This document shows positions 52,133-64,000 of a stretch of 64,000 nucleotides of DNA, one piece after another. The translations under genes and the position numbers were made by a program. Each line of letters opens with the position of its first letter. Position 1 is the stretch's first letter. Source of the DNA: Serinus canaria (lineage: Eukaryota > Chordata > Aves > Passeriformes > Fringillidae). Where the stretch lies: assembly GCF_022539315.1 (NCBI RefSeq), contig NC_066313.1, forward strand, positions 34,385,059 to 34,449,058. The letters are read 5' to 3'. The notes beneath the pieces were generated by a model. That model was given only the letters and a program-made list of their open reading frames with translations, was not told the origin of the DNA and did not search any database.

Positions 52133-54796
52133 AAAACAATTATATCATCGTGCAAAAGACTTGTCCCTGCTGCAGAGTTGGAATTTTGTTCAAAACTCAA
52201 GCATATGTGTCCCCACCTACAGTCTAACTATAACAATCTGTTGGTTCCACTTCCAATGAGTCAGTACTAGAAACTATTAAGAAGCTTAAAAAGAACAGAT
52301 TGTGCTTTTTTTCCAGATGATGCTTAATATAGTACAGCACATAATAATACTTCAATCTGATAGAAAAGGGTCAGGCAAACTGCAGGCAGCTCTTGCTTCC
52401 CCTCCTGCCCAGTAATTGAGCCAATTAAACTACTTAACCATAAACCATTAAGAATTTATGCGCATTACAAAGCAAAACAACGTTTTAATTCTTAAAATAT
52501 TTAGCAAAATGTATTGACATCTGCCCTATCAGATTAAAGGCTATCAATAGGAGGTGAAAAGTCTTTACTATTAAATGGAAGAACAAACTGTTTTTTCTCC
52601 AGCTCAGGAATTTTTGGGATGTCATGTATGCCTTTTTGCATAAAAGAGCTTTTTTTATCCATAGCTGCACATGCAAATTTTTATCGGCCAGCTCTTTTGT
52701 TTAGGATATTTTCATTGACCATGGATGAGCATCAACCTTTAGGAGAGTTTTAAGATGTAGGATTGTTTCTGGCAGGTCACAGTGAAAATTCACAAAGCAA
52801 AAGAAGAGGAGCCTTGAGTGAAACAGAAGAAATGCATTATGTCATTCATAAGGCTGGTAATAATCCTACCTGTCACAAAGCACATTTATTTAAGAAGAAA
52901 TACTCTCATTATTTTTTTAGACAAGGAAGTGCAAACCAGAATAAAATTCTATGCTGTGTCTGAGCCACAGAAAAGAAGTCAAGACAGGTTAAAATTTGCA
53001 GTACATGTTTTGCAAGAAATAAAGGGAGTACAGAGCTTCATTTTCCTCTAGTTTCCATTTGCACCAAAAGGATGAACTTTGCAAGAATATAAAAAAAAAG
53101 AAGGTATCGCTTTGGTATAATTTTGAAAATGCATGTGGGAGTAATACTATATATTTATGAAAGGCAACATATTGGTTGATTAGCATGATGATCTTCCCAA
53201 AAGTTGAAGATATGGGCGTGTTTCCCAAATGGAAATGTTAGACTATTAAAATTCAAATTAATCACGGAAAAACACCAGTAGTACCTGCTGCTACCTGCTA
53301 GAATTTTTCTACATTTTGCTCTTTTGACTATGGATCTTTTAAAGTACCTCACTATCAAGAATAGGGGCATAAACCAAGTCTTTTGAGCAGCTGGAGCAAC
53401 CACATGCCACTGATACAACATGATCAAAATCACAGCCTTCTGTGTAGTTATGTCTGCAAATAGAACATGACAATAGAGTGTTACTTTATTCTAAAGGGTA
53501 CAAACCAAATGAAATCAAAACACATATGCCTGAAATTCTGGAGTTGTCTATGTGTGTTTAAAAAAAAGAAAACCCAACTTCTTTTCATCTGATCTAAATA
53601 CTTAAATGATTTTAAGGGATTTCAGTTTCTATACAAAATATATATGTGTAAAACAATAAAAAAAAAATTAAAAGTTCATTTTGAAAGCAACCTATTAAAA
53701 ACAACTTAAATGAGAATAGTTCGTCCAAATATATTCCACTTAAATATTTCCAATATTTCCTTTATCCTTAAAATCACTTTGAGACTGTTCCACTTCAATC
53801 ATCTCAAGTGTTAGATAGCAACTTGAAGCTCTTTGGGCTTTTTCCTCATAAAATATTAAACATGAAAATCTGAATTTAATGGAAAAAAGGGATAAATACG
53901 TACGCACTTTTGTATGGAGAGGTTTCTCCCAAGAAATGACCTCTCTATTGAAGAAGACAGGGAATGTTGACTGAGCTTGGAGAAATCTTCTCTCTGCCCT
54001 ACTCAGCAAAGGATCAGCACAGGGCAAAAATTTCCATAAGGGATTAAATTAGGAGTTTATTTACTCCATCTTTGAAATTGCTATGCTTGCCTTCTGTAAG
54101 CACAGACAGTCTCAAAGTGATTAAAAGGACAAAATCTCACTTCTGAGGCTTCATAGGGGCCATCACAACTGATGGCTGCAGTTGGGACTCGGTCCTTAGC
54201 TGTCCATATGATAGTGGAGAATCATTTACCTCTTTTCTTGGGTGTTAATCTTATCTGTTCAAACTGAAAGCTCTTCAAACAGCATTCATCTGTTACCAAG
54301 TACTCACAAAACTCAGACCCAAAAGGGTTGCCTAAGTCCCTACATATGTTGCCTACTGCAATTCAAGGTGTGTCAATACAAAGAAGCATTAGTTACCATG
54401 ATATCATGCTTGCTATAAGCCTAATTTCCATTTCTGTGAAGAGTTTTGAGGTTTTTAGCTTTCCACGTTTGAAGACATTAAATGTTTTCATAATCACAAA
54501 AATGTTAGCTAAAGAAAGCCCTCCCCTCCATTTCTAATCGTCTTAAAATTCAATCCAATGAAATAATGTGTGGAAATTATAATATTTAATTTAGATATTG
54601 ACCAATTTATCATGTGATATGAGATTCATATTTCTTTCTGCAATGTAAAATAAAATTAAACATGTATTCTTAATCAGGAAACTATTTTTATTTCTAAAGT
54701 AATTACCTAAAATATTTGAACATTTAAAAACAAATTTAATGTGTTTAATTAGGAAAATAATTACCTATTTACTATTAGTTTAAGTACCTAGTTAAG

Positions 54797-54852
54797 GTAG
54801 GTAAATAAGGTTAAAATAAAATAAGGTAAATGAGGTTAAAATACCTAGTAGT
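54797..54852. repeat. AT-rich imperfect direct repeat
   Basis: The unit AGGTAAATAAGGTTAAAATA is followed by AAATAAGGTAAATGAGGTTAAAATAC, giving two imperfect copies. It is probably replication slippage. Confidence 0.7.
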
Positions 54853-56794
54853 TTCAGCTATTAGGTATTTTCTGACTGGAAATTCTCATCCAAAGGCATT
54901 TAGACCAGCTCTATTCATAAGGTATTTGTTTAACAAACCAACTTTTAAACTATTTTAGAACATATAATATACTCCAAACATAACTGTACTTAATTAATTT
55001 TTAAAAATCTGTTTATTATCTCCTCATCTGAGATCTCATAAGTATCAGTTTGATATCAAAGTCGCTTCTCTCTCATCTTCTCTGAGCTATTTTGAAATAA
55101 TAAATTAATTTCTCAAGATAATGACGACCTAGTTTCACAGTTTAATGCACCCCACTTTTATGTATTTTTAAATTATCACCTCACAACTTTAAAAGAGAAA
55201 CTCATTTAAACATTGCTATTATGTGAGCAAAGGGAACAGAGTGGAAGCAGCCTTTTCTGTATGCTTCCTTTGATCCCTCCAGCTGCCTGGAATGTCTGCA
55301 GCTTTGTGGCTCTTGTCCACTGAGCAATGTTTGAAGTCCTACATGATGCTAATGTCTGCTAGAGGATTTAAAGTCTGACAGCTCTTGCAGAAACATGCTG
55401 ACGTCTCTGACTGCTCTCCTTGTTTTCAGGCTGGAGAGATTAAGATTCTTCTGTACTTTGTGTTTGGGAAATAGCTCTTTCTATCTACCTGGGTCTGAGA
55501 CATTTCCATTAATAAAGAACAATTTGAGAATACCTGAGACTGACAGTATTGGACTGGAGGCCTTTTCTTCCAGGACACAAAAGCTAAGACAGAAAGGAGA
55601 AGGTTTTGCAGTGGGAACTCTTTGTGCTATGATTCTGCATCCTTCATTGTGGGTGTAGTGAATTCCCAAGGAATTGGGGTTTATTCACTGGCATTTGGAC
55701 CTAGTGCCCATGTAATTTAGGCTTTCAATTATTATATTTCTTAAAAGAGCTGGTCCATTCTACAATCAACAACATTACACTTCTATAAATTCACAAACAA
55801 GAACATAACATCATGTAATATTAATTCTTTACTCTGCTATGGTATGCATCTGGTGTTTTTTTGAAGTACACATGATGTCTTATTCTGCTGATGCAGTAGG
55901 TGAGCTGTACCAGAAGTCATCCAGCAAAAGGAAGCATAATTCAGAGTTTATTAGATTCTGAAGGCCTTCAATTAATCTTGAATTTTCTGCTAAGTGCCTT
56001 TCTCTCTGCCCTCTGTCCTCATGTGAAATGAAGGTAAAAATGTTTCCCTGATGGTTGTGGTGCAAGAATAAACATATTATGAAAATCTCAGACAACTGTA
56101 GCAAAAGAGCACTATCTACATTGGTCAGACTGAATGAAACATGACAGTTTTGCCTCACAAAAACCCACATTTGCTTTGCTGCAACGACAATCACATCACA
56201 CTTATTGTAGTAACAATCACTGTTTGTTAAACATTCATTTAAAAAAAAAAAAGGCCTAAAATTTCCCAACAGTAGCTGAAGTTGATGGCAAGGCTACTGC
56301 TAAAAATACACCTTATTTTCACTCTAAATGATTATGTACATTTGTATTCAGAACCTTAATTTGGGATAAGAGTGAGTTTTGTGACTTTCTCAGTATAAAC
56401 TTGGGGAAGAGAGAGGAATCCATGAAAGTTTAGTATGGTAATTGGAAGGCAGGTCTATTGACTGTATTTCCTGGGAATGTTTCTCAAAAAAGTTTGAAGA
56501 GGGCAATATGAAGTTTCTTGGAGTATATTTTTAGAGTATACTGTGAAGAACGATGAGAAGACCAATACTGTGGGACCAGCTACTCTCTTGCAGATGTTCT
56601 CATTTCAGGAACATGTTGCATAATTGTTGCCCCTTGGTCGATAGCAGAGATTGAATTCTTACAATATTTGAAAGAAGTATTTGAGTTTGTTGGGGTAAAG
56701 GAGGTTTTGAAATGTACCTTCAGGTGATATCGCTAGGACACTGTGATCCTCAGCTTTGGGATGCAGAAACTGAAGACAGAAAATAGAACAGGGT

Positions 56795-57002
56795 TGAAGG
56801 CAAGAATTTGATCTTCACTGTGTGTCTGACCAAGCCCTGGAACAGATTGCCCAGAGAGGGTGTGGAGTCTCCCTCACTGCAGATATTCAAGAACCATCTG
56901 GACACAATCCTGGGCAGGGTCCTCTGGGATGGCCCTGCTTGAGCAGGGAGGTTGGACCACTGTGGCCTCTTTCAACCTTACTCATCCTGTGATTCTGTGA
57001 TT
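56795..57002 (+). mobile_element. CR1 LINE 3' end
   Basis: 'ccctggaacagattgcccagagagggtgtggagtctcc', 'tcaagaaccatctggacaca', 'cctgcttgagcagggaggttgg' and the terminus 'catcctgtgattctgtgatt' reproduce the CR1 3' end. It is one of the best-preserved CR1 ends in the window. Confidence 0.95.
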
Positions 57003-58289
57003 TGTTGAATTTCAGACTAAGCTTCCCTATAACAAAAAGATAATTAGTAACTAAAAACTGTATAATACTCTCAACAGTAATGGAGATTTCATGGCTACCT
57101 TGGACTATCTGTCCAAAGCCAAACTAGTCTTTCTCTTCCCTGGTTCTTAACCTGGTTTTCTCTATTCTCTTTGAATTTGGCCCTATTAAATATTTTCTAT
57201 CAAATATGAGAATAGCTTCTCAAATTGATATTTTCAGAAGCCCTCAACAGTTTTTAAGACAATCATCATGTGTCAACTTTACTTTTAAAAGTTTAAACAA
57301 ATCCACTATTATGGTTTTCTTGTGGGTGATTTCCAATTAGTTTTTGTTGTTCAGACAGGATAGTGTGCAGTTTTTTTTTCAAGACATGGTGTTTTCTCAG
57401 CTTATACTTTGCCTGGACAGAGTAGAATTGAAAGACTATTTCATGCCTCAAAAACTCATTACCTCTGTGTATTTTTGGTTGGACATTTCGCTTATTTAAA
57501 ATTGGAATGACACTGTTGACTCAAGTATAACTTGTGATTCATTTTATTTATCTAGGTCTTGTTTTCTGCAGAACTGCTTCTCAGTCAGTCATTCTTCATC
57601 CAGTATTTAAGCATTAGCGTGTTCTGTTCTAGGAGCAGTGTCATCCAACATGGTACTCTTTACAGGTTTAATAACCATACTTTCATCATAATGCAAATCA
57701 CTGGAAATATAATTAAAAATGGAATCAAGGCAGATCCCTGAGAAGGCCGTTGTGTTTAGGTCTCCTGTTAGAAACTGAGAAGTACAGTTTGAACAATGAT
57801 TTAAGTTCTGTTTTGCACCTAACACCGGGAAGTTAGATTCCTAGCTTCTTAATATATGGTTTTAAGATAAAATCACTCATTCCACACAAATTATCTGAAC
57901 TGGATACTAGGTTGACTTGATATGATTTATTTTTAAGAATACATGACAATACATTTTTAAGAATTTTATGACAACAGAAGGAAAGTACTAATTTCTTACA
58001 AAAAAAAGTGTTTATTTTTGCAGAAGTGAAATATGGTTGGTGGAGCTCTTTCCTTAGTTTCTCTTTCAAGACGAGGTAGCGTTACCTCATTTCAGTTTTG
58101 TGGAAGGTTTTGCACCTCAGATAGGTTTTACCTAAGAGGGCATTAAAAATATATGCAGTTATTCCAGAGTGCTGAGGTCCCCTAGAAGGAAACAGAGTAA
58201 AAGCCTTTTGTCTAAAGTGATCAGAGAATCTGAAGGTCTTTTTGAATGAAACATGCTCAAGTTTCAATAAGATGGCCTCATGGTGCTAA
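57003..58289. other. Intronic DNA without recognised features
   Basis: Unique-looking AT-rich sequence between two CR1 relics. The open frames are short and unrecognised. Confidence 0.55.
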
Positions 58290-58455
58290 ACACTGTCATC
58301 CATCATATTAGCTTGTTCCTTAATGATCTGAAAAGTTAGTAAACAATGTTAATTAAATTTGCAGATGGCTTGTAACTGGACAGTGTTGAGGATGCCAGGC
58401 AGGACAGTCTTCTGAAGATATTGTTGACTTGACTAGAAATTGGGCAAAAGAAAAA
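58290..58455 (+). mobile_element. Decayed CR1 LINE fragment (ORF2 middle to C-terminal)
   Basis: 'ttaatgatctgaaaagttag' and 'aaatttgcagatggcttgta' followed by a frame reading LDSVEDARQDSLLKI match the CR1 ORF2 stretch normally reading KFADDTKL...VDTLED...IQRDLDRL. The match is degraded, with stops. Confidence 0.6.
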
Positions 58456-59651
58456 GGTTCTTCGTCATAGTTTAACCAAAAATTCTGGGAAAATTAGCCA
58501 AAAGATTCAAAAATTTTCTGTAAATTAATACATTCCTTTCTGTAATGCTTAAGCTAAATATTTTAAATATTTTAATTATTTGAACTGTTTCAGGTGTTTT
58601 TCTTTAGAGAATTTCCATTTGCTAAGAATTAAAAAAAATTACTTTTCCTTCAGAGCTGCAATTTGAAAAAACAAAAATCAGGATATTAGAAACTGCATTC
58701 CCAACAATCTCTGAGGCTAATTTTTATCTCATTCCAGAAGAAACATATACTTTTAAAAGAGGTAGAAAGATACCTAACATTACCTTCCTTTCAGATGTAT
58801 AACCACTAGGCATGACCAGGTCTGAAAGGCTGTGTCAGGAGACCTTCCCCATGTGATTTTATAAATTAATTGTAAATCTAAACCTGCCAGGACTTAGTTT
58901 AATTAAAAGTGTAACTAAGGAGCACACAGAAAGAAGAAGCAGGAAATAGACTGAAATGTCACATGGGCTTTTTGTTTCTGTCCATATTTGTAGCTTTCTC
59001 AAAACTTAATTTTTATTTTTATGTTTTCAAAAACAACAACTTACAAGGCTCTAACAAACTTCAAGAACCTGTTAAAGACCTGATACTGGTGGCAGTTATA
59101 AGTGGCAGTTTTCAACAACAGTGAAAAAAATATGACAGCATTCTTCATGATTTTAGCCTCAGATTAAATTTCATCTGATATCCCTAACAACTGCAAAGCT
59201 CAAGGCTGACTGGGGAAGTAAAAGTCTTTTTTCATCATGCATACTCTTGGCACACTGTATTGACTTCAGATATCAATGGAGATCATAAAAATCAACCACA
59301 CCACAGGAGCAGTTGATTTTCAGGGATGTCTGACCACAGTGTACTGTAACAAGCAGTGCCCATACAAATGGTAACTAATGAAAATTTCCCTTACAAAGGT
59401 GGCACAGACACATAACCATATGTACCAGTCAAAAAGAAAGGAGGCAGAAAGTGAATGAGGGCAATATATTTTAGATATTACTTTGTTGATAAAGAAAAGT
59501 ATTGAGCAGACAGATAGATAAACTGGTATGTATTTATACCTTTAAAAGGTGTATTAATAATTATTGCCATTATAAACTCAGCTAGTACTTAATATTGTTT
59601 GCAGGCCCCTGCTAAGGTCTTGGCCTCACCATGTTAAGCATGACACATAGT
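58456..59651. other. Intronic DNA without recognised features
   Basis: AT-rich, with a palindromic AAATATTTTAAATATTTT stretch near 58557. No gene or repeat family was recognised. Confidence 0.55.
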
Positions 59652-59689
59652 AAGGTGCTCTCTTACCACATAGGGTAAGAGAGCACCTT
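59652..59689. other. Perfect 16-bp-stem hairpin
   Basis: AAGGTGCTCTCTTACC (59652-59667) and GGTAAGAGAGCACCTT (59674-59689) are exact reverse complements around a 6-nt ACATAG loop. The stem is mixed in base composition, unlike low-complexity palindromes. It is too short for a typical pre-miRNA. Origin unknown; it could be a short inverted duplication. Confidence 0.97.
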
Positions 59690-60091
59690 TTCTAAAACAA
59701 ATAATTATATTTATACAAGAAAAGCAAAGAATAAGAATAGAAATAAAATCACGTTAAGAGAAAAAAAGAAAAAAAAAGTGCTTGCAAAATTTCATGCATC
59801 TGAATATTTTTAAAGGAAGACTAGCTAAATTTCCCACTGTAACACCTGATAATTGTGATTTTAACCCTGTCAGTAGGGATCTTGAGTTGTCCTCCTGGGC
59901 ACTGCCTTTGTTCCATTTATAGCAAAAAGAGTGGAACCAGCAACTGCAGGAGATGATACACCTACCTATTTTACACATCTCTCCTCTTTTTTTTGATAGA
60001 AGAGGTGACTAGAGTTGCAGAGTGCATAATTTGATTGGCCTAGTTGCCTTATTTTCAGATATCCAAAAAAAAAAAGCCCAAAACACGCTAA

Positions 60092-60235
60092 ATCATAGAA
60101 TCATAAATCATGGAGTTGTTTGAGTTGGAAGGGACCTTCAAAGCTCGTCTAGTCCAACCTCCTTGACATGGACAGGGACACCTTCCACTTGATGTATTGC
60201 TCTAAGTTCCTTCCAATCTGGCATGGACCCTGGCC
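60092..60235 (-). mobile_element. CR1 LINE 3' end
   Basis: The plus strand reads 'aatcatagaatcataaatcatggagttgtttgagttggaagggacc', 'tcgtctagtccaacc' and 'gacatggacagggacaccttccac', the reverse complement of a typical avian CR1 terminus. Minus-orientation insertion. A short A-run (60065-60075) precedes it. Confidence 0.93.
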
Positions 60236-63200
60236 ATTCACATTCACTAATCTAATTCCAAAAAAATCTTTCCTCCCTCGCATGACAGGGAAAATCTTCC
60301 TGATTTGCAGGGTATTTTTTCACCAAATGTTCAGTGCAATTTTGGACCTGAAAAAGAATGTTTATCACCCCTAAAATCTTTGCATATATTGGAAAACCTC
60401 TCCTCCCCTGTTTCTGTGGGATTTTTTGGTTCCACTGGCTGATTTTACATCATGGAAAATGAAATAAAAATAAGAAGTTCTCTCAAATAATATTTTGTAA
60501 ACAGTAGATGATAGAGAACTTTCTTTATCTTCTTTTAGATGGCTCAGCACCAGCTGTGAAAATTTAAAATGTTTGTTAGAGTGGCAGCTATGCCTTTCAT
60601 TATTGGCATTACAGTCCAAACTGCTGACTACTGACTATCTGGACCATTGCAATAGTATGTAATCCTCCATTATTTGAAATTGATGACTCTGCAAAACTAG
60701 CTATTTTTCATTTTAAGCAGCTGGGGCAAAAATTCGCCTCCTATTTCAGTATGTTTAGATGCCTGTTGACTTCCTAATCCTTTACATTAATATGTTGAGA
60801 TCCTAAGCCTCAGTTAACCATTCCTCTATTCAAGTGACTCCATCATGACAAGCCCAGTTCTAGACTATGTCAGGCAGTGCAAACAAACATTTACCACAAA
60901 GATAAAATCTCCATACCTGAGGTGCATAGCAGATTTCACCTTGGATCCTCCCCAAGAGTCAATTACATCTAAAGCTCATTTTCCCTTCTTATTTGAGGAC
61001 ACGATGAACTCATCCCCTTCCTTTGCAATTTGCCCTCACTCTTATTCATCCTCAGTCCTAAACAGATATGTCTCCAATAACTTTTGCATTGTCTTCATAA
61101 TATTAATAGTTTTCTTGTCAAATTCAATGACATTCCATTTAAAAAGCAGATCTGTTCTTGTGGCAAACTTCTCTGATTTTTCAGATCTCTTTGCATTTCT
61201 ATTACCTCATCAGCTGTAATGGTGTGTTTGCTTAAAAAAGGCCACAGTGGTGTGGAATGTTGATGTAATGAAATGAAGCAGCACTTCAGAGTGAGCAGAG
61301 GAGCCACTGAGTACACCACAGCTGAGGCCTCAAATGGCACCAAGAGTAATGGACCCCACTGAGCAGGTATCACAGTATGTTAATCTCAGTGTAAAATAGA
61401 TTTGACTCTAAGTAATGATGTTCCCACTTGGACCAGATTCCAAAATTAGTGCAGAAAGCAGCAAGCTCTCTGATCTGCTGCCAGGTCATCAGGCAGTGGC
61501 TTGAACAGATGCTCCTTATGGAATTTATTATGTGAAAGAGGGAACACCAGTTAATCTGATTTACAAGGTTATGCATAATATTTCTGCACCACAGATTTCC
61601 AATTTGTTATGAGCAAACAGCTTTAATTCTCCGATAGATACGTTTGAGAAGATTTGCACTGGGCTTTGTTGGTATGTACACGAAAAACTGCTTTGCAAAG
61701 ATCTCTATCCCCACAGCATGTGTATGATTTGTAATTCTGGAAAGCACATGAATAATGGAGGCAATTTTAACCAATGTCTGCAATAAGCTGTAAAATTTAG
61801 TCAAAAATAACATTAACAAGTCTGGCAGGTGGAAATCTGCAATGATGCCTGCTGGTCTCCAAACGATCACGTTCCTCCCTATATGTGTTCCTGTGTTGGT
61901 GGACTCCTGAACGTTTGTCAGCTTTTCATTACTATGTATTGCAACATTAAAGAGAGGTTTTTGCTTCTGTGTGTTGCTCCTGCATAAAAGTTAATGTTGT
62001 TATGTTGATTTTCTCTCAGTATTGCAGTGTAAAGCAGAAAATTCTGATTGAAGTTCTGCAAACTTCTACTTTTTTTAATATTACTTTTAACTTTTTTTTT
62101 CTTATTTACCTCTAAAATACTATGTGATTTATATGATTTATTTATGTATCTGCCAATATCTTTATTAACCCCATTTTACCAGCAATATATAATTATGTGA
62201 CAATACCCTGCTTAACAACAGTCGGTTTTCTTTCAATGCCTCTCCTATCAGAAAGATTAGATATTGAAAATTTCCTATGAAATTTCCAAGTTGATTTTCA
62301 GCATGTGAAGGTTTCAAACAGAGAAGGACCTGCTGTGAACATCTCAGTGCTATCTTTCAAAACAAAAGAAACACATCTTTTATGTTTTCATGAAATTAGT
62401 TATGTGCTTTTGGTTACAGCAAATTCTTCAGAATTCTCTTCAAGAAGAGTAAAAATGCAGGCAGTATTTTATTTTTTGTCTAAGGTTTAATAAAATCAAT
62501 TTAATAGTAAGGTCTACAACAAAAATCATGCTTTTAACCTGATGTTCAGGTAATAATGAGGAGGATATCTGCAATGGTGTCTTGTCCTTGCTAAGCTACA
62601 GTATGCTGTCACTTGAACATGACATCATGTGTTCTCATCTTTCTCTAAAGCACAGAACCTGGACCTGTGAAATAAGGGAGATAGCAAAGTGCCTCCAGAA
62701 TTCTGAGATATGGCAGAAAATGGTCAGGGAGCAAGGGAATATGAAGAGGACAAATGAGGATTTGAGCGCCTTGAAGAAGATTGTTGTTTGTGTCTAGGGA
62801 GAGCGTGGTCAGTATAATCTGTCACAACTAGGTCTTGATTAGTGTCCAAAGAATCCAGTGACACCATTCCCTTTTTTGCTGCCATTCATAACTGCTTTGC
62901 CATCATCAGCTTCACTCTAATGAAAAGCCAGGATCAAAGGAGATTGATCAATTGTACTAATTGCTGTAAATAAAAATCAAGGATATTTTCAGTCTAAAAA
63001 TGTTCAAAATGTGATAGAAGAGAAAGATACAATGGCTTAAAAACATGAAAAGGAGTGGGACATAAGAGAAACAAAATACATTTTACATAGAAGTCAGAAT
63101 TTCTACCAGATAAATTCTCCCTGAAAATAGATAAGGCCACAGTGTGCCAGTATGCTCACTTTTCCTTAACCTTAGCATTGGTTAGCAATTTTCCATCCAA

Positions 63201-64000
63201 AAAAATGTAGCTTCCAGAGTCTAGTACACACAGAGGAATAGAGATGAGACACTCCAAATTATCAATTCTGTGGGCCATAAAAAAATGTTAAGTTTAATTT
63301 TGAGTAGGCTAAAAACACATCAATCCCATGAGGACATGAATGTTTATTTAGGTTGAAAAGCTAATGGGGTTTTGGTCCAACTTCATTTATTTAATGTTCC
63401 TCAGGAACCTTTGGCCCTTACTGATGGTCTTGTAAGCATCAACAGGACTTTAAGAGAAAATGTGACTAAGCTGGGTAAAATTATCAGAATAAAATTAGAA
63501 TATTCTTGAAATGAAACAAGACTTACTCAAACTAGAGGCAAAATAGATAAATACAAAAAAAAAATCCACCACAGAACATGGAAGCTGAATTAAACCATGA
63601 AGAAAACAATATTAAGTCTATTTCCCCAAACTGATAATAATTAGTAGTAATAACTTTCCTTTTTATTGGATAAGTCATCAATGGATCTCTAAGTGTTAGT
63701 TAAAAATGAATGTTCATATTTTCTCATGTTCTCTGCTACGGTACCTGAGACACAATACAGTCTAGTAAATGCTCCAAATTTCTTCTTTTCGCAACTGACA
63801 ACCTATAAAAAACTGTCATAGTCTATCACTCCCCAGATTATAAATCTAATCAGCTGTCTGTCAGTCCTACTGAAAAGCAGAGAAATCTTTGAGAATGATC
63901 ATGATCACAAGATACATGCATGTTGCATCAAGGCCAGTGCAGCATTGTATTTCATATTTTATCTGGTAGGACGTGTGGTGTGAAATTCTGATTAGAGCAG
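60236..64000. other. Intronic DNA without recognised features
   Basis: No exon, repeat family or RNA gene was recognised to the edge of the window. The 60845-61219 frame (124 codons, true ATG) is low-similarity and hydrophobic in part, with no recognised domain. Confidence 0.5.

Larger units (their letters stand above)
51774..56794. other. Intronic DNA with homopolymers and AT-rich local repeats
   Basis: Contains a 17-T run at 52116-52132, a degenerate GGTAAATAAGGTTAAAATA-type direct repeat at about 54797-54852 and a poly-A stretch near 56240-56251. The 55395-55658 frame (87 codons, true ATG) is unrecognised. No gene is supported. Confidence 0.5.

Noticed and set aside
59652..59689. A microRNA precursor
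   Set aside because: The 16-bp stem and 6-nt loop are too short for a typical pre-miRNA, and the flanks do not extend the pairing.
60845..61219. 124-codon plus frame with a hydrophobic segment
   Set aside because: No domain recognised, and low-complexity hydrophobic stretches are common translations of T-rich intron.

Overview
The window looks like a piece of a bird chromosome, most likely a songbird (Passeriformes). It is AT-rich and CpG-poor. About a dozen truncated fragments of CR1, the dominant LINE of birds, are spread through it. It also has solo LTRs of avian endogenous retroviruses, some resembling families known from passerine genomes, and simple repeats. There are no bacterial features: no operons, no dense coding, no phage or CRISPR. 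The family calls rest on recognition from memory, not on a search.

Only one protein-coding segment is convincing. It is a 250-bp exon on the minus strand at 47192-47441, flanked by good splice sites. It encodes part of the extracellular glutamate-binding domain of a group I metabotropic glutamate receptor, best matched by GRM5 (mGluR5). The rest of the window is therefore read as two large GRM5 introns: at least 16.5 kb on the high-coordinate side (upstream in the gene) and at least 47 kb on the low-coordinate side (downstream in the gene). No other GRM5 exon was recognised.

Layout. 1-16.5 kb is intron with CR1 pieces (421-925, 11488-11998, 13221-13365), an old amniote repeat relic near 2205 and a CA microsatellite at 5774. 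16.5-20 kb has a solo LTR (16532-17176) and a long TTCCC/GGGAA array (19385-19638). 20-42.5 kb has CR1 pieces, a TA microsatellite, an LTR fragment (31824-31957) and a pair of perfect stem-loops (41678-41737). The exon lies at 47.2-47.4 kb. Two solo LTRs of different families (49446-50027 and 51364-51768) sit within 4.5 kb upstream of the exon in gene terms. 52-64 kb holds more CR1 relics and a perfect 16-bp-stem hairpin (59652-59689).

The open reading frames other than the exon look like chance or repeat-derived frames, and several open only from a non-ATG codon. I found no convincing new gene system. The items most worth a second look are the G-quadruplex-prone GGGAA array on the GRM5-sense strand, the perfect hairpins in the introns, and the antisense orientation of every LTR relative to GRM5.
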